Positions 41,464 to 50,910 of a stretch of 64,000 bases of DNA are shown here, piece by piece. Both the position numbers and the translations under genes were made by a program. The notes under the pieces were generated by a model. The model was given only the letters and a program-made list of their open reading frames with translations. It was not told the origin of the DNA and did no database searches. How positions within the stretch are numbered: the first letter of the stretch is position 1; each line of letters starts with the position of its first letter. Origin of the DNA: Thermaerobacter marianensis DSM 12885 (GTDB taxonomy: Bacteria > Bacillota > Sulfobacillia > Thermaerobacterales > Thermaerobacteraceae); NCBI RefSeq assembly GCF_000184705.1, contig NC_014831.1:2604001-2668000 (forward strand), in the 5' to 3' direction.

Positions 41464-42768
41464 TCATGGCACCGCCCGCCGCGCCGCGGGACCGCGGAGG
41501 CTGCCGGCGGCCGGGCGGCTGCCGAAGGGAGCGGGTCCGGGTCCACCGGAAGAACCGCTCAGGTACCATACCAGCCGCTCCAGGCCGATCCGGGCGGGCC
41601 ACCGGCCCTGCTTGATGCCCACGTCGGTCTCCAGTACCGCTTCCAGTGCCGCCATGGCCCGGTCCAGCGGCACGTCCCGGGCCTGCTGCCAGGCCTTGCG
41701 GGCGACGAAGGGATGCAGGCCGAGGAGCTGCTGCAACCGGGCGGCATCGCCGCCTTCGGCCCGCAGGCTGCAGGCGTAGGCAAGGATGCGGTACTGCCGG
41801 GCGATCAGGGCCAGGAGCCGCAGGGGCGGCTCGTTGGCATCGAGCAGCCGGCCCAGCAGGTCCATGGCCTGCCGGCGCCGGCCGGCGGCCACGGCGTCGA
41901 CCAGCTCGAACACGCCGGCCGTGGCCAGGGCCACGCCCACGGCCCGCAGGTCGGCGGCGGCGATCCGCCGCCGGTCACCCACGTAGGTCGCCACCTTGGC
42001 GATCTCGCTGGCCAGCCGCTGCAGGTCGGGCTCCCCCGACTCCAGCAGCCAGGCGAGGGCCTCGGGTTCCAGCTCCTTGCCCCAGGCGGCCGCCTGCTGC
42101 TGCAGCCATCGGGCCAGGGCGTCGTCCCGCAGAGGCTCGCAGGCCACCGCCCAACCCCGCTGGCGCAACCTGCGGACCACGGCGCGCCGCCCGTCGACGT
42201 CGCCCGGATGGCTGATCACCAGCACGGCCGTGGGCGCGGGGTCATCCAGGTACGCCAGCAGGGCTGCCTCGGAGCCGCCGGCCGCCTCCTCGCCGTCCCC
42301 GACCGCGTCGCCCCCGGGGCTGGCGGGTTCGGCATCCGGACCGGGTCCCGTATCGGGATGGGCAGGGCCGCGTTGCCCGGTGCCGGATCCCGGCCGCGCC
42401 CCCGCCACGGCCCCGCCCCCTCGCCGCCCCGAACCTTCACCCCCCTGGGAACCGGCCCGCGCGCCACCCCGACCGCCTCCGCTGCCGCCTCCCCGAGGGG
42501 CCAGCCACGCCGCATCCCGTACCACCAGCAGCCGCCGTTCGGCCAGAAAGGGCACGATGCGGGCCTGTTCGACCACCTCGGCGGCGCCGGCCACCCGGCC
42601 GTCGAGCTGCGTGAAGTTCATCACGTCTCCGGGTGGCAACAGCGCATCCCGCAGCGCCTGGACGATGGCATCGTGCCAATAGGTCTCGGGGCCGTGCAGC
42701 AGGTAGACGGGCTCGATCCTTCCCTTCCGGATGGCCTCAAGGATGGCCGGGGCCGGTGTCGACTCCAA
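41464..42768 (-). CDS. holA: DNA polymerase III delta subunit
   Basis: Clamp-loader subunit that opens the beta clamp. 434 residues: N-terminal LEAIRKGRIEPVYLLHGPETYWHDAIVQALRDALLP, then VMNFTQLDGR and ARIVPFLAERRLLVVRDA, and C-terminal AGVFELVDAVAAGRRRQAMDLLGRLLDANEPPLRLLALIARQYRIL. An Arg/Gly-rich insert of about 75 residues (roughly 100-170) interrupts domain 1 and explains most of the excess over about 340. TTG at 42768 follows GGAGGAACGCCG and matches the conserved start. Downstream of comEC as in Bacillus (comEC-holA-rpsT). Confidence 0.95.
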   Translation of the reverse strand: MESTPAPAILEAIRKGRIEPVYLLHGPETYWHDAIVQALRDALLPPGDVMNFTQLDGRVAGAAEVVEQARIVPFLAERRLLVVRDAAWLAPRGGGSGGGRGGARAGSQGGEGSGRRGGGAVAGARPGSGTGQRGPAHPDTGPGPDAEPASPGGDAVGDGEEAAGGSEAALLAYLDDPAPTAVLVISHPGDVDGRRAVVRRLRQRGWAVACEPLRDDALARWLQQQAAAWGKELEPEALAWLLESGEPDLQRLASEIAKVATYVGDRRRIAAADLRAVGVALATAGVFELVDAVAAGRRRQAMDLLGRLLDANEPPLRLLALIARQYRILAYACSLRAEGGDAARLQQLLGLHPFVARKAWQQARDVPLDRAMAALEAVLETDVGIKQGRWPARIGLERLVWYLSGSSGGPGPAPFGSRPAAGSLRGPAARRAVP

Positions 42769-43087
42769 CGGCGTTCCTCCTCCGAGCAGGCTCCGCGGCG
42801 GCAGCACCGGGGCCACGGCGGACCGGTCGCAGCGGCGCCGCCGCTCCTCCGTGGCACCACCGGCCACGGCGGGAGCGCTCGGGCGCTGAGGCCGCTGGCG
42901 CTGGACCGCCCCGGGCTCCCCTCCTCCCCGGCCGCCGTGGCCGGTGCGGAGAAGGGGCCGGGACGCGCTCTGCCCCGGGCTGCGGGCCGCCTAGCAGCAT
43001 GGTATCCCACCGCGGGCGCCGCGGCAGGCCCCATGGCGAACGGCCGGCGCCGGGCCGGTTCCGGAGGCCGGCGCCGCACCGGCCACC
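42769..43087 (-). other. Intergenic gap comEC-holA, no feature recognised
   Basis: 319 bases, GC-rich. The GGAGG ribosome site for holA lies at its low end. A TACCAT that could be a -10 occurs near 43000 but has no matching -35. No ORF with a credible start, hairpin with U-run or repeat was identified. Confidence 0.6.
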
Positions 43088-45997
43088 TCACCGTCCAAGC
43101 GCTGGTTGGGCGGCCTCGCCACCCAAGGGCGGCAGCGATTCCGGGATCATGGCTTGCACGATGAGCCGGCCCGACGGCTCCGCCTGGATCCGGATCGCCC
43201 CCGACCGGTCGGTGCGGAGGACGGGGATGCCCGCCCGGCGCAGGCGGGCCAGGGTTTCGACATGGGGCAGGCCGTACGGGTTCGGGCCCACCGAGACGAT
43301 GGCCAGGCGGGGCCGTACTGCCGCCAGGAAGGCCGCGGAGGTGGCGCCGCGGGAACCGTGGTGGGAAACCTTGAGCACCTCCGCCGCCACGTCGGTCCCC
43401 CGGGCCAGCAGGGCCGCCTCTCCCGCCTGTTCGAGGTCGCCGGTCTGCAGCAGGCGCGGCCCCCCGCAGCCCACCCGCAGGACCACGGACCGGTTGTTCT
43501 CCTCCGTCCCGCCGCCGGCCGAACGGCTCCCTTCCGCAGCCGCACCGGCGGGTCGCACTTCCGGCCCGGATGGCCTGGCGGGGTGCAGCACCTCCAGCCG
43601 GCAGCCCGGCGCCGGCTGCCAGGTCCAACCGGCCTCCGGGCGCTGGAGGGGCACCCTGCGGCGGGCGGCCAGTTCCACCAGGGCCCGGTCCAGGGAAGCG
43701 CCGGGCACCCCGCCCAGCCACACCCTGCCCGCACCCAGTCGTTCCAGCACCGCTCCCGCGCCGCCCGCGTGGTCGCGATCGGCGTGGGTCACCACCAGCA
43801 GGTCCGGGCCGCGGCCCAACAGGCGCCGCACCACGGGCACCGTGACCCCCTCGCCCACGGCGTCGGGGATGGCCGGTGGCCGGCCGGGCCAGTAACGGTC
43901 CGGGCCCGGGCCGGAGCCGTCCGGGGCACCCGCAGGGACGGCCAGCGCCTTGCCGCCGGTGTCCACCAGTGCGGCCCCGCCCCCGGGGAACCGGAGCAGG
44001 ACCGCGTCGCCCTGGCCCACGTCGAGGAACCAGGCCACCCAGGTGCCCGGCGGGGGCGGCTTCTGGACCAGGGCCGAGACCGCGACGGCCGCGGCCACCG
44101 CCACCCCGGCCGGCGCCAGGACCCAACCCGGCGCAAGGCGGACCGGGCGCAGCCGGCGGGCATAGGCGGGACGAGGATCGCCCAGACGCCATAGGACCCA
44201 CCCGGCGGCGAAGGCCAGCCATCCCGCGGCGGCGGCCGCCAGGCCGCCCGAGGCGGCAGGCAGCGCGCCCGCCACCATGGCCACCCGGACCATGGCGGTC
44301 AGGCACACCGCCGCCGGCCAGCCGGCGGCGCGGCTCAGGGCGGCCGCCGGTTCCTCCCACGCGGCGGGCAAGGGCAGCACGGCGGCCATGGCCCCGACCA
44401 CCGCCGCCGCGGCGGCCGCCGCCAGGCCGGCACCCGACAGCGGCACCACCACCAAATTCGCCACCAGGGCCAGCAGGGGCAGGCGGCCGAACAAGGCCAC
44501 CTGGACGGGGACCACGGCCACCTGGGCGGCGAGGGTGACGGCCAGGGCGTCGCCGGCCCAACCGGCCAGGTGCAGCGGGAGCCGGGCTCGGGTACCGGCC
44601 GCCGCGGCCCACCGTCGCCAACGGCGGCGCCAGGCCCGTTGCAGCGGGCCGGCCAGCAGGATCAAGCCCGCGGTGGCGGCGAAGGACAGTTGAAACCCTG
44701 GATCGAGGAAGACCAGGGGCCGGAAGGCCGCCTGAACGAAGGCCGCCCAGGCCAGCACCTCCAGGGGCGTCACGGGCCGGCCCACCGCCCGTGCCCCCTC
44801 GCCGAGCAGAAAGGTGGCGGTGGCCCGCAGCACCGACGGCGGGCCCCCCGTCAACCCTGCATAGAGGACGACGACGGCCGCCACCGCCAGGCGCCGGCGG
44901 CCGGGGAGCCACCCGGCCCGGCCGGCCAGCCACGCGGCCAGGGCCGCCGCCATGGCCACGTGCTGGCCGGAGACGGCCAGGGCGTGGATCAGCCCCGTAG
45001 CCGCCAGGGCTTCCCGGGCCGTGGCAGAAAGCCCCTGCCGCTCGTCCAGGAGAAGGGCGGCTGCCACGCCCCGAGGTCCCGGCGGCAAGGCCCGTTCCAG
45101 GCCGTCCAGCAACGCCTGCCGTAGCGTGGCCAGCGCACTCCCGCCGTCCGGAGCCCCGGCCACGGCCGGTGGCCCGGGTGGCGCTCCGGCACCCCTCCCT
45201 TCCCCAACGGGCCCGGCGTCCGGTCGCGGCCCGGACGCCGGCCCGGTACCCGGCGCGTCCTGGACCGGCGCCAGGCGGGACCAGCGAGCCACCCGCAGCT
45301 CGTAGGCGAAGCCTTCGCGCAAGCCGGCGGCGCGGGCGTCGTAACCGCCCGGGTTGGTGGCGGGGCGCAGGCGCCTGAGGGTCCCCCAGACGGCCACACG
45401 CTGGCCGGAGCCCGGGGCCAAGGAGCCGCCGCCAGGCCCCTGGTCCGCCGGCGGCCGCGGTGACGGAAGGGCGCCGGTCCCCGCCCCACCTGCCGGCCAG
45501 TCCAGCCGCAGGCGGGTGGCCACGGCGACGCCCGCCACCGTGTCGACCGCCATGACGTCCGGCGCCAGCAAGCGCCCGGTCACCGCGATCTCTCCAGCAC
45601 CCTCCCACGGGGCGGGACGCCAGGCCGCGCGGGTCCACGCCTCCGGTGCCAGCCATCCCGCCGCGGCGGCCAGGCCCACCAGGATCACCCCGCCCCACGG
45701 GCGGGCAGCGGGTCCGCTCGACGCCCAGGCTGCCCCAGCCTCTGAAACCGCCGGGGGAGGGCCGCCGCGGGGCGCCGCGGGGCGCGCCGGCGCCTGCGCC
45801 CGCAGCGCCTGCCACCTCCCGCCGGCTAGGGCTGCGATCCCCGCCGTGACAAGGCCGAGGACCGCCGCCTCCACCAGCGGACCGGCAGGCGTGCCGGTCT
45901 CCGGCGGCGGACCCGCGTGGTACGCGGGCCATCGCACCAGGGTCCAGAGGCCGATGGCCGCACCGTACGCCACGGCCCAACCCAGCCGCAGGCCCAT
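43088..45997 (-). CDS. comEC: Competence channel protein ComEC/Rec2
   Basis: Membrane channel for single-stranded DNA uptake in transformation. 969 residues: N-terminal hydrophobic region and OB-like domain (about 120-260), the Competence domain with VAAALLLDERQGLSATAREALAATGLIHALAVSGQHVA and several helices, and a C-terminal metallo-beta-lactamase domain with LDVGQGDAVLLRFPGG, THADRDHAGG and LKVSHHGSRGATS. ATG at 45997 follows GGGGTGAGGGG. Directly after comEA, in the classic operon order. Confidence 0.96.
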   Translation of the reverse strand: MGLRLGWAVAYGAAIGLWTLVRWPAYHAGPPPETGTPAGPLVEAAVLGLVTAGIAALAGGRWQALRAQAPARPAAPRGGPPPAVSEAGAAWASSGPAARPWGGVILVGLAAAAGWLAPEAWTRAAWRPAPWEGAGEIAVTGRLLAPDVMAVDTVAGVAVATRLRLDWPAGGAGTGALPSPRPPADQGPGGGSLAPGSGQRVAVWGTLRRLRPATNPGGYDARAAGLREGFAYELRVARWSRLAPVQDAPGTGPASGPRPDAGPVGEGRGAGAPPGPPAVAGAPDGGSALATLRQALLDGLERALPPGPRGVAAALLLDERQGLSATAREALAATGLIHALAVSGQHVAMAAALAAWLAGRAGWLPGRRRLAVAAVVVLYAGLTGGPPSVLRATATFLLGEGARAVGRPVTPLEVLAWAAFVQAAFRPLVFLDPGFQLSFAATAGLILLAGPLQRAWRRRWRRWAAAAGTRARLPLHLAGWAGDALAVTLAAQVAVVPVQVALFGRLPLLALVANLVVVPLSGAGLAAAAAAAVVGAMAAVLPLPAAWEEPAAALSRAAGWPAAVCLTAMVRVAMVAGALPAASGGLAAAAAGWLAFAAGWVLWRLGDPRPAYARRLRPVRLAPGWVLAPAGVAVAAAVAVSALVQKPPPPGTWVAWFLDVGQGDAVLLRFPGGGAALVDTGGKALAVPAGAPDGSGPGPDRYWPGRPPAIPDAVGEGVTVPVVRRLLGRGPDLLVVTHADRDHAGGAGAVLERLGAGRVWLGGVPGASLDRALVELAARRRVPLQRPEAGWTWQPAPGCRLEVLHPARPSGPEVRPAGAAAEGSRSAGGGTEENNRSVVLRVGCGGPRLLQTGDLEQAGEAALLARGTDVAAEVLKVSHHGSRGATSAAFLAAVRPRLAIVSVGPNPYGLPHVETLARLRRAGIPVLRTDRSGAIRIQAEPSGRLIVQAMIPESLPPLGGEAAQPALGR

Positions 45998-46115
45998 CCC
46001 CTCACCCCGTTTCCCGGGACCCGGGCGCGAAGGGCCGCGGGGCCGGATCGAGCCGGCCCCGCCATCCCTGGGAACGTCGTGGGAACGGTATCCTGTCCGA
46101 CCGACGGCCTGCCGT

Positions 46116-47315
46116 TCACGGGCCGGTGGTGATGTAGGGCAGCAACCGGGCCAGGGTCTTCTCGCCGATACCCGTCACCCGGCTCAGGTCCTGGGGACGG
46201 CGGAAGGGGCCGTTCACCTCGCGGTCGGCCACGATGCGCTGGGCCAGAGCCGGCCCGATTCCCGGCAGCGCCTCGAGTTCCGCCGCGCTGGCGCGGTTGA
46301 TGTCGATCCGCCGGGTGCCGTTGCCGGCCGCTCCCCCAGCAGCCGCCGTCCCTGGCCCCTCCGCCCGGGCCGTCCCGCCGGCCGGCGTGGTCCCGTCCTG
46401 CCCGGGGACGAACTGGCCGGCGGCCACCTCCTTTTGGGTCGGCACGTGCACCCGCATCCCGTCGGCCAGGGGAGCCGCCAGGTTGAGGGCGTGGAGCGCC
46501 GCCTCCGCCGCAGGACCGCCCGCGGCCGTCACCGCGTCGACCACCCGGGCGCCCGAGGGCAAAAGGTACACCCCGGGCTGGACCACCGCCCCCGCCACGT
46601 GGACGATGAGGGACGTGCCCGAACCGGCGGGACGTCCGCCCATCCCGGCGGACGCTCCCCCATAGGGGGCCGACCACATCACCCCGGGGCCGTCGCCGGT
46701 GTCCGGGCCGCTTCCCTCGCCGGAGGAACCGGCCCCGCTCGCCGGCGCACCGGATCCTTGCGAGCCAGAAGCCAGCGCGTCCGGCCCGCCGGGCGGAGGC
46801 CCGACCCCGGCCACCGCCGGACCGGCCGCGTCCCCCGCCTTCCCGGATGGGGCGACGTCGTCACCGGCCCGTTCCCGCTCTTCAGCGCCGGCGGCGGTAC
46901 CGCCCGCCGGCCCCGGGCTTGGTTCCAGGACCTCGCCGCCGTGGGTTCCGGTGACCGGACCTGCCCCCGCCTCGAAGACCACCGGGGAGGCGGCGCTGCT
47001 GGTGATGGCCCGCCAGGACCAGACGCCCGCCAGCAGGCACAGGCCGACCAGCGGCGCCAGGATGCCCGCCGCACGGCCGTGCCCGGCGGCAGCCGGGCGG
47101 TGCACGGCGGGCGGGGCCGGCGGCGGGGCCAGAGCCGGTTCGTCCGGCCTGGACGCGTGGGGCCGGCAGCCTCCCCGCGGTTTCCCTCCGCCCGCCATCC
47201 TGCCTCCCGGCCTCGGAGGTGGTAGAACGGCCCCTGCAGGCGGCCGCCCGGGGATACCCGGCGCACCCGCCCCGGCTTGCTGCGCGGGCGGATCTACCCG
47301 CCTTTGTCCGTCCAT
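46116..47315 (-). CDS. comEA: Competence DNA receptor ComEA
   Basis: Membrane-anchored double-stranded DNA receptor. 399 residues: a cytoplasmic Pro-rich N-terminus of about 85, one membrane span (AAGILAPLVGLCLLAGVWSWRAI), a long Gly/Ala/Pro linker, an SLBB domain (SLIVHVAGAVVQPGVYLLPSGARVVDAVTAAGG) and a C-terminal helix-hairpin-helix pair (IDINRASAAELEALPGIGPALAQRIVADRE). ATG at 47315 has AAGGGGG about 8 bases upstream; later starts are possible. A sigma-A promoter lies 75-103 bases upstream. Confidence 0.93.
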   Translation of the reverse strand: MDGQRRVDPPAQQAGAGAPGIPGRPPAGAVLPPPRPGGRMAGGGKPRGGCRPHASRPDEPALAPPPAPPAVHRPAAAGHGRAAGILAPLVGLCLLAGVWSWRAITSSAASPVVFEAGAGPVTGTHGGEVLEPSPGPAGGTAAGAEERERAGDDVAPSGKAGDAAGPAVAGVGPPPGGPDALASGSQGSGAPASGAGSSGEGSGPDTGDGPGVMWSAPYGGASAGMGGRPAGSGTSLIVHVAGAVVQPGVYLLPSGARVVDAVTAAGGPAAEAALHALNLAAPLADGMRVHVPTQKEVAAGQFVPGQDGTTPAGGTARAEGPGTAAAGGAAGNGTRRIDINRASAAELEALPGIGPALAQRIVADREVNGPFRRPQDLSRVTGIGEKTLARLLPYITTGP

Positions 47316-47389
47316 GGCCGCCGCCCCCTTGCCGCGACCTGCCAGGTGAAGGACCCGCCAGGCCTCCACCAACCCCTTGCACTGGCACC

Positions 47390-47418
47390 AATTTACTGTG
47401 GCGGCCCTGGAATGTCAA
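47390..47418 (-). promoter_or_regulatory. Sigma-A promoter of comEA-comEC-holA
   Basis: -35 TTGACA (47413-47418), 17-base spacer, -10 TAAATT (47390-47395). Start near 47383, giving a leader of about 70 bases to comEA. The surrounding 60 bases are AT-richer than the rest of the region. The remainder of the 450-base gap between leuS and comEA holds the leuS terminator and a 20-base tandem repeat (47661-47697). Confidence 0.85.
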
Positions 47419-47585
47419 TATCTGGATCAAGGCCGGTTGCGGGCGGCCTCTCGGGCGACCGCCTGTCCCCTCGCCGCGGGCTCTCACCCTGCCGTCCGCG
47501 GCGATGGCATGGCGTCACCCCGCGGAGCCGGTGTCCGCCCCCCCTCCCCCGCGTCTTGTCCCGCCTGGACCCCGATTCCCGTACG

Positions 47586-47623
47586 AAAACCCGCGCAGGC
47601 GCCGGCCGAGCCGGCGCCTGCGC
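47586..47623 (-). terminator. Rho-independent terminator of leuS
   Basis: 14-bp perfect stem (47593-47606 with 47610-47623) and a 3-base loop, followed on the minus strand by GGGTTTTCG. Lies about 145 bases after the leuS stop. Confidence 0.8.
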
Positions 47624-47765
47624 GTCCGTCGTCGTTCCCATCCGTGGTCCGGCGATTCCTTCTCCCGGGCTCCGGGTCCTTCTCCCGGGCTCCGGGCGGG
47701 TTGGTCACCCGCCCGGGCCCGGGCGCGCCGCGGGCGGGTGGTGCCTGCCATGAAGGCACGGGCGG

Positions 47766-50459
47766 TCATTTCACCACCACGTTGACCAGTCGTCCCGGCA
47801 CCGTGATCACGCGGGCCACGGTCTTCCCGTCGAGCCAGTCCCGGACCCGCGGGCTGGCCAGGGCCCGCTGGCGCAGTTCCTCTTCGCTGAGGTCCGCCGG
47901 GACCTGCAACCGGTCCCGTACCTTGCCGTTGACCTGGACCACGATCTCCACCGTGCCTGCTTCCAGCACGGCCGGGTCCCACGCCGGCCAGGGCTGCCGG
48001 TGGACGCTGCCCCTGGTGGCGCGCCAGCCCAGCAGCTCCCACGCTTCCTCGGCCAGGTAAGGCGTGAAGGGCGCCAGCATGCGCAGCAGCCGGTCCAGGG
48101 CCGCCGCCAGCAGGTCGGCCCGCTGGGCGGCCGGTTCCACCCGGTCGCGGTAGCCGTAGATGGCGTTGACCAGCTCCATCAGGGCGGCCACCGCCGTGTT
48201 GTACTGCATGCGCTCGGCGATGTCCGTCGTCACCCGGGCGATGGCGCGGTGCACCTCGCGCCAGAGGGCCTGTTCTTCCGGACCCCATCCCTGCATGGCC
48301 GGCTGGATCTCCCCCGCCCCGGCCGCCGCGGCACCCGGCCGCGCCCCCGCCGGGCCCGTGCCGCCCCGGACGTCCGTGGCCGCGTTCCCGTCCTCACCGG
48401 CGGCGCCTGCCAGCCCACGCCCGCCGGCCCCTGCAGCGTACCCGGCCGTCACGGCCCCCACGGCCTCCGCCACGGCGCCGTCCCGGGCCGCCGCCACCTG
48501 GCCCGCCGCGCCCCGGATGGCCTCGGCGCACCCGGTCACCAGCCGCCAGACCCGCTGGACGAACCGGCTGGCGCCTTCGATGCCGTGCTCCGACCACTCC
48601 AGGTCGCGCTCGGGCGGCGCCGCGAACAGGATGAACAGGCGGGTGGCGTCGGCGCCGTACTCCTCCAGGATGTCCTCGGGGCTCACCACGTTGCCCTTCG
48701 ACTTGGACATCTTGGCGCCGTCCTTGATCACCATGCCCTGGGTCAGCAGGCGCCGGAACGGCTCGGGGCTGGGCACCAGGCCCTCGTCGTAGAGCACCTT
48801 GGTGATGAACCGGGAGTAGAGCAGGTGCAGGACGGCGTGCTCGATCCCGCCGATGTACTGGTCCACCGGCAGCCAGTAGAACACCTTTTCCCGGTCGAAG
48901 GGCTGATGCTCGTCCCGGGGCGAGGTGTAGCGGTAGTAGTACCAGGACGAGTCCACGAAGGTGTCCATGGTGTCCGTCTCGCGCCGCGCGGGCCCGCCGC
49001 AGGACGGGCAGGTGGTGCGCACGAAGGACTCGGACGTGGCCAGCGGAGAGGCTCCCACCTGGAAGCGTACGTCATCGGGCAGGAGGACCGGCAGCTGGTC
49101 TTCGGGCACCGGCACGATGCCGCAGCGGTCGCAGTAGACGATGGGGATGGGCGCCCCCCAGTACCGCTGGCGGGAGATCAGCCAGTCCCGCAGCCGGTAG
49201 TTGACGGTGCGGCGGCCGATGCCGCGCCGTTCGAAGTCCTCGGCCATGCGCCGGTAGGCTTCCCGGCTGTCCATGCCGTCGTAGGGGCCGGAGTGGATCA
49301 TCCGCCCGGGCCCCGTGTAGGCCTCCTCCAGCCGGTCGCCGTCGGCCGGCACCCCCTCGCCCTGGATCACCACCCGGACGGGGAGCCCGTACTTGCGCGC
49401 GAACTCGAAGTCCCGCTGGTCGTGGGCGGGCACGGCCTGAATGGCGCCCGTGCCGTAATCCATCAGCACGTAGTTGGCCGTCCAGATGGGGATGCGCTCG
49501 CCCGTGACCGGGTTGATGGCATAGGCACCGGTGAAGACGCCCTCCTTGGCGTCCAGCGCCTCCGCCCTGTCCCGCACCGTCAGCCGCGTCACCCGCTCGA
49601 CGAAGGCGCGCACCGCCGCCTCCTGTTCCGTCCCCCGCGCCAGCTCCAGGGTCAGCGGGTGGTCGGGGGCCAGCACCATGAAGGTGGCCCCGTAGACCGT
49701 GTCGTGGCGCGTGGTGAAGACCGTCAGCTTCTCGTCCCGGCCGGCGATGGGGAAGTCCAGCTCCATGCCCTCGCTGCGGCCGATCCAGTTGCGCTGCATC
49801 ACCTTGACCCGCTCGGGCCAGCCCTCCAGAAGGTCGAGGTCTTTCAGCAGCCGGTCGGCGTAGGCGGTGATGCGGAAGAACCACTGTTCCAGCTCGCGCT
49901 TCTCCACCGGCGTGCCGCAGCGCCAGCAGGCGCCGTCCTCCACCTGCTCGTTGGCCAGCACCGTGGCGCAGCGCGGGCACCAGTTGACGGGCGCCTTCTT
50001 CCGCTCCACCAGCCCCCGCTTGTACAGCAGGAGGAACAGCCACTGGGTCCACTTGTAGTAGCCGGGGTGGGAGCAGGCGATCTCCCGCCGCCAGTCGTAG
50101 CTCAGGCCCAGGCGCTGCATCTGCTCGCGCATGGCGGCGATGTTGGCGTAGGTCCACTCCGCCGGGTGGGTCTGGTTGGCGATGGCGGCGTTCTCCGCCG
50201 GTAGCCCGAAGGAGTCCCAGCCCATGGGGTACAGGACGTTGTACCCGCGCATGCGGAGGAACCGGGCCGTGGCGTCGCCGATGGAGTAGTTGCGCACGTG
50301 GCCCATGTGGAGCTTGCCCGACGGATAGGGGTACATCTCGAGGCAGTAGAACTTCGGCCGCGACGGATCGGCCTCCACGTGGTAGAGGCCCTCCTCCGCC
50401 CAACGCTGCCGCCACTTCTTCTCGGCGGCGTGAAAGTTGTACCGGTCGTCGACGGCCAT
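47766..50459 (-). CDS. leuS: Leucyl-tRNA synthetase
   Basis: Class I synthetase charging tRNA-Leu. 897 residues: HIGH-type motif HMGH at 51-54 (YPYPSGKLHMGHVRNYSIGD), zinc-type CPRC/CWRC region, the CP1 editing domain (ATFMVLAPDHPLT, DYGTGAIQAVPAHDQRDFEFA), KMSKS (AKMSKSKGNVVS) near 580, and the anticodon-binding C-terminus. An Ala/Gly-rich insert of about 70 residues (coordinates 48300-48500) lies in the anticodon domain. ATG at 50459 is favoured over the ATG at 50465 by spacing from AGAGGAGG. Controlled by the T-box leader upstream. Confidence 0.98.
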   Translation of the reverse strand: MAVDDRYNFHAAEKKWRQRWAEEGLYHVEADPSRPKFYCLEMYPYPSGKLHMGHVRNYSIGDATARFLRMRGYNVLYPMGWDSFGLPAENAAIANQTHPAEWTYANIAAMREQMQRLGLSYDWRREIACSHPGYYKWTQWLFLLLYKRGLVERKKAPVNWCPRCATVLANEQVEDGACWRCGTPVEKRELEQWFFRITAYADRLLKDLDLLEGWPERVKVMQRNWIGRSEGMELDFPIAGRDEKLTVFTTRHDTVYGATFMVLAPDHPLTLELARGTEQEAAVRAFVERVTRLTVRDRAEALDAKEGVFTGAYAINPVTGERIPIWTANYVLMDYGTGAIQAVPAHDQRDFEFARKYGLPVRVVIQGEGVPADGDRLEEAYTGPGRMIHSGPYDGMDSREAYRRMAEDFERRGIGRRTVNYRLRDWLISRQRYWGAPIPIVYCDRCGIVPVPEDQLPVLLPDDVRFQVGASPLATSESFVRTTCPSCGGPARRETDTMDTFVDSSWYYYRYTSPRDEHQPFDREKVFYWLPVDQYIGGIEHAVLHLLYSRFITKVLYDEGLVPSPEPFRRLLTQGMVIKDGAKMSKSKGNVVSPEDILEEYGADATRLFILFAAPPERDLEWSEHGIEGASRFVQRVWRLVTGCAEAIRGAAGQVAAARDGAVAEAVGAVTAGYAAGAGGRGLAGAAGEDGNAATDVRGGTGPAGARPGAAAAGAGEIQPAMQGWGPEEQALWREVHRAIARVTTDIAERMQYNTAVAALMELVNAIYGYRDRVEPAAQRADLLAAALDRLLRMLAPFTPYLAEEAWELLGWRATRGSVHRQPWPAWDPAVLEAGTVEIVVQVNGKVRDRLQVPADLSEEELRQRALASPRVRDWLDGKTVARVITVPGRLVNVVVK

Positions 50460-50551
50460 GACCATTGCCTCCTCTTTCCGCTTGGCTGCCTGGCAACGGG
50501 GGTGGACCCGGGGCGCAAGGCCGGCGAAGGCTGCCGCCGAGCGGGCCGGCC

Positions 50552-50904
50552 GGGCCCATAACGCCGGGAGCCTCCCGTCCCCAAGGGACGGGAGGCTCCC
50601 GCGGTACCACCCTTCTTGATCAGTGTGGAGCGGATGGGACTCGAACCCACGACCTCGTCAATGCCATTGACGCGCTCTCCCAACTGAGCTACCGCCCCAC
50701 GCGTCTGACCCACTCGTGCCCTTAACGCGGGCGACGTCGCCGGCTCCGGCGGCGGCTTCCTGCCGCCCTGCCCTCGCCGGCGCGGCTCCCGGGCGAGTTC
50801 CCCTGCCGCGTACCGCCGGTTTGCACCGCCACCGGCTCTCTGGGGGCCGCCGGCAGGGTACTGCTCCCGTTCACGGCCTTTGCGCATCCGGTTGTCGAAC
50901 CGCG
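50552..50904 (-). promoter_or_regulatory. T-box riboswitch, leucine specifier, upstream of leuS
   Basis: Landmarks in transcript order are as follows. AGTA is at 50859-50862. Stem I arms CCCTGCCG (50851-50858) and CGGCAGGG (50801-50808) are perfectly complementary. The distal AGAGAG is at 50836-50841, with CCGGT/ACCGG closing a 10-base loop. GAA is at 50798-50800 and the specifier CTC (Leu) at 50795-50797. A IIA/B-like region follows, with GTTAA (50722-50726) and GAGTGGG (50709-50715). The T-box sequence AAGGGTGGTACCGCGG is at 50599-50614, with a UGGU bulge suited to A73-CCA of tRNA-Leu. The terminator has a 15-bp perfect stem (50566-50580 with 50586-50600). Stem III is replaced by a whole tRNA-Ala gene. 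Confidence 0.92.
50626..50698 (-). tRNA. tRNA-Ala (GGC)
   Basis: 73 bases folding as a canonical cloverleaf: acceptor GGGGCGG with CCGCTCC, D-arm GCTC/GAGC with an 8-base loop, anticodon stem CGTCA/TGACG with loop ATGGCAT giving anticodon GGC, 5-base variable loop, T-arm GTGGG/CCCAT with loop TTCGAGT, discriminator A73. The G3-U70 wobble pair that marks alanine identity is present. CCA is not encoded (the flank reads CAC). It lies inside the leuS T-box leader, 10 bases after the GAGTGGG element and 11 before the antiterminator sequence, with no promoter or terminator of its own that I can see. Confidence 0.96.
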
Positions 50905-50910
50905 TAGCCC

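Noticed and set aside
43000-43015. TACCAT as a holA promoter
   Set aside because: No -35 hexamer at the right distance.
47661-47697. Two tandem copies of a 20-base unit between leuS and comEA
   Set aside because: Only two units in noncoding sequence, the second incomplete; likely simple slippage and not a CRISPR or regulatory array.
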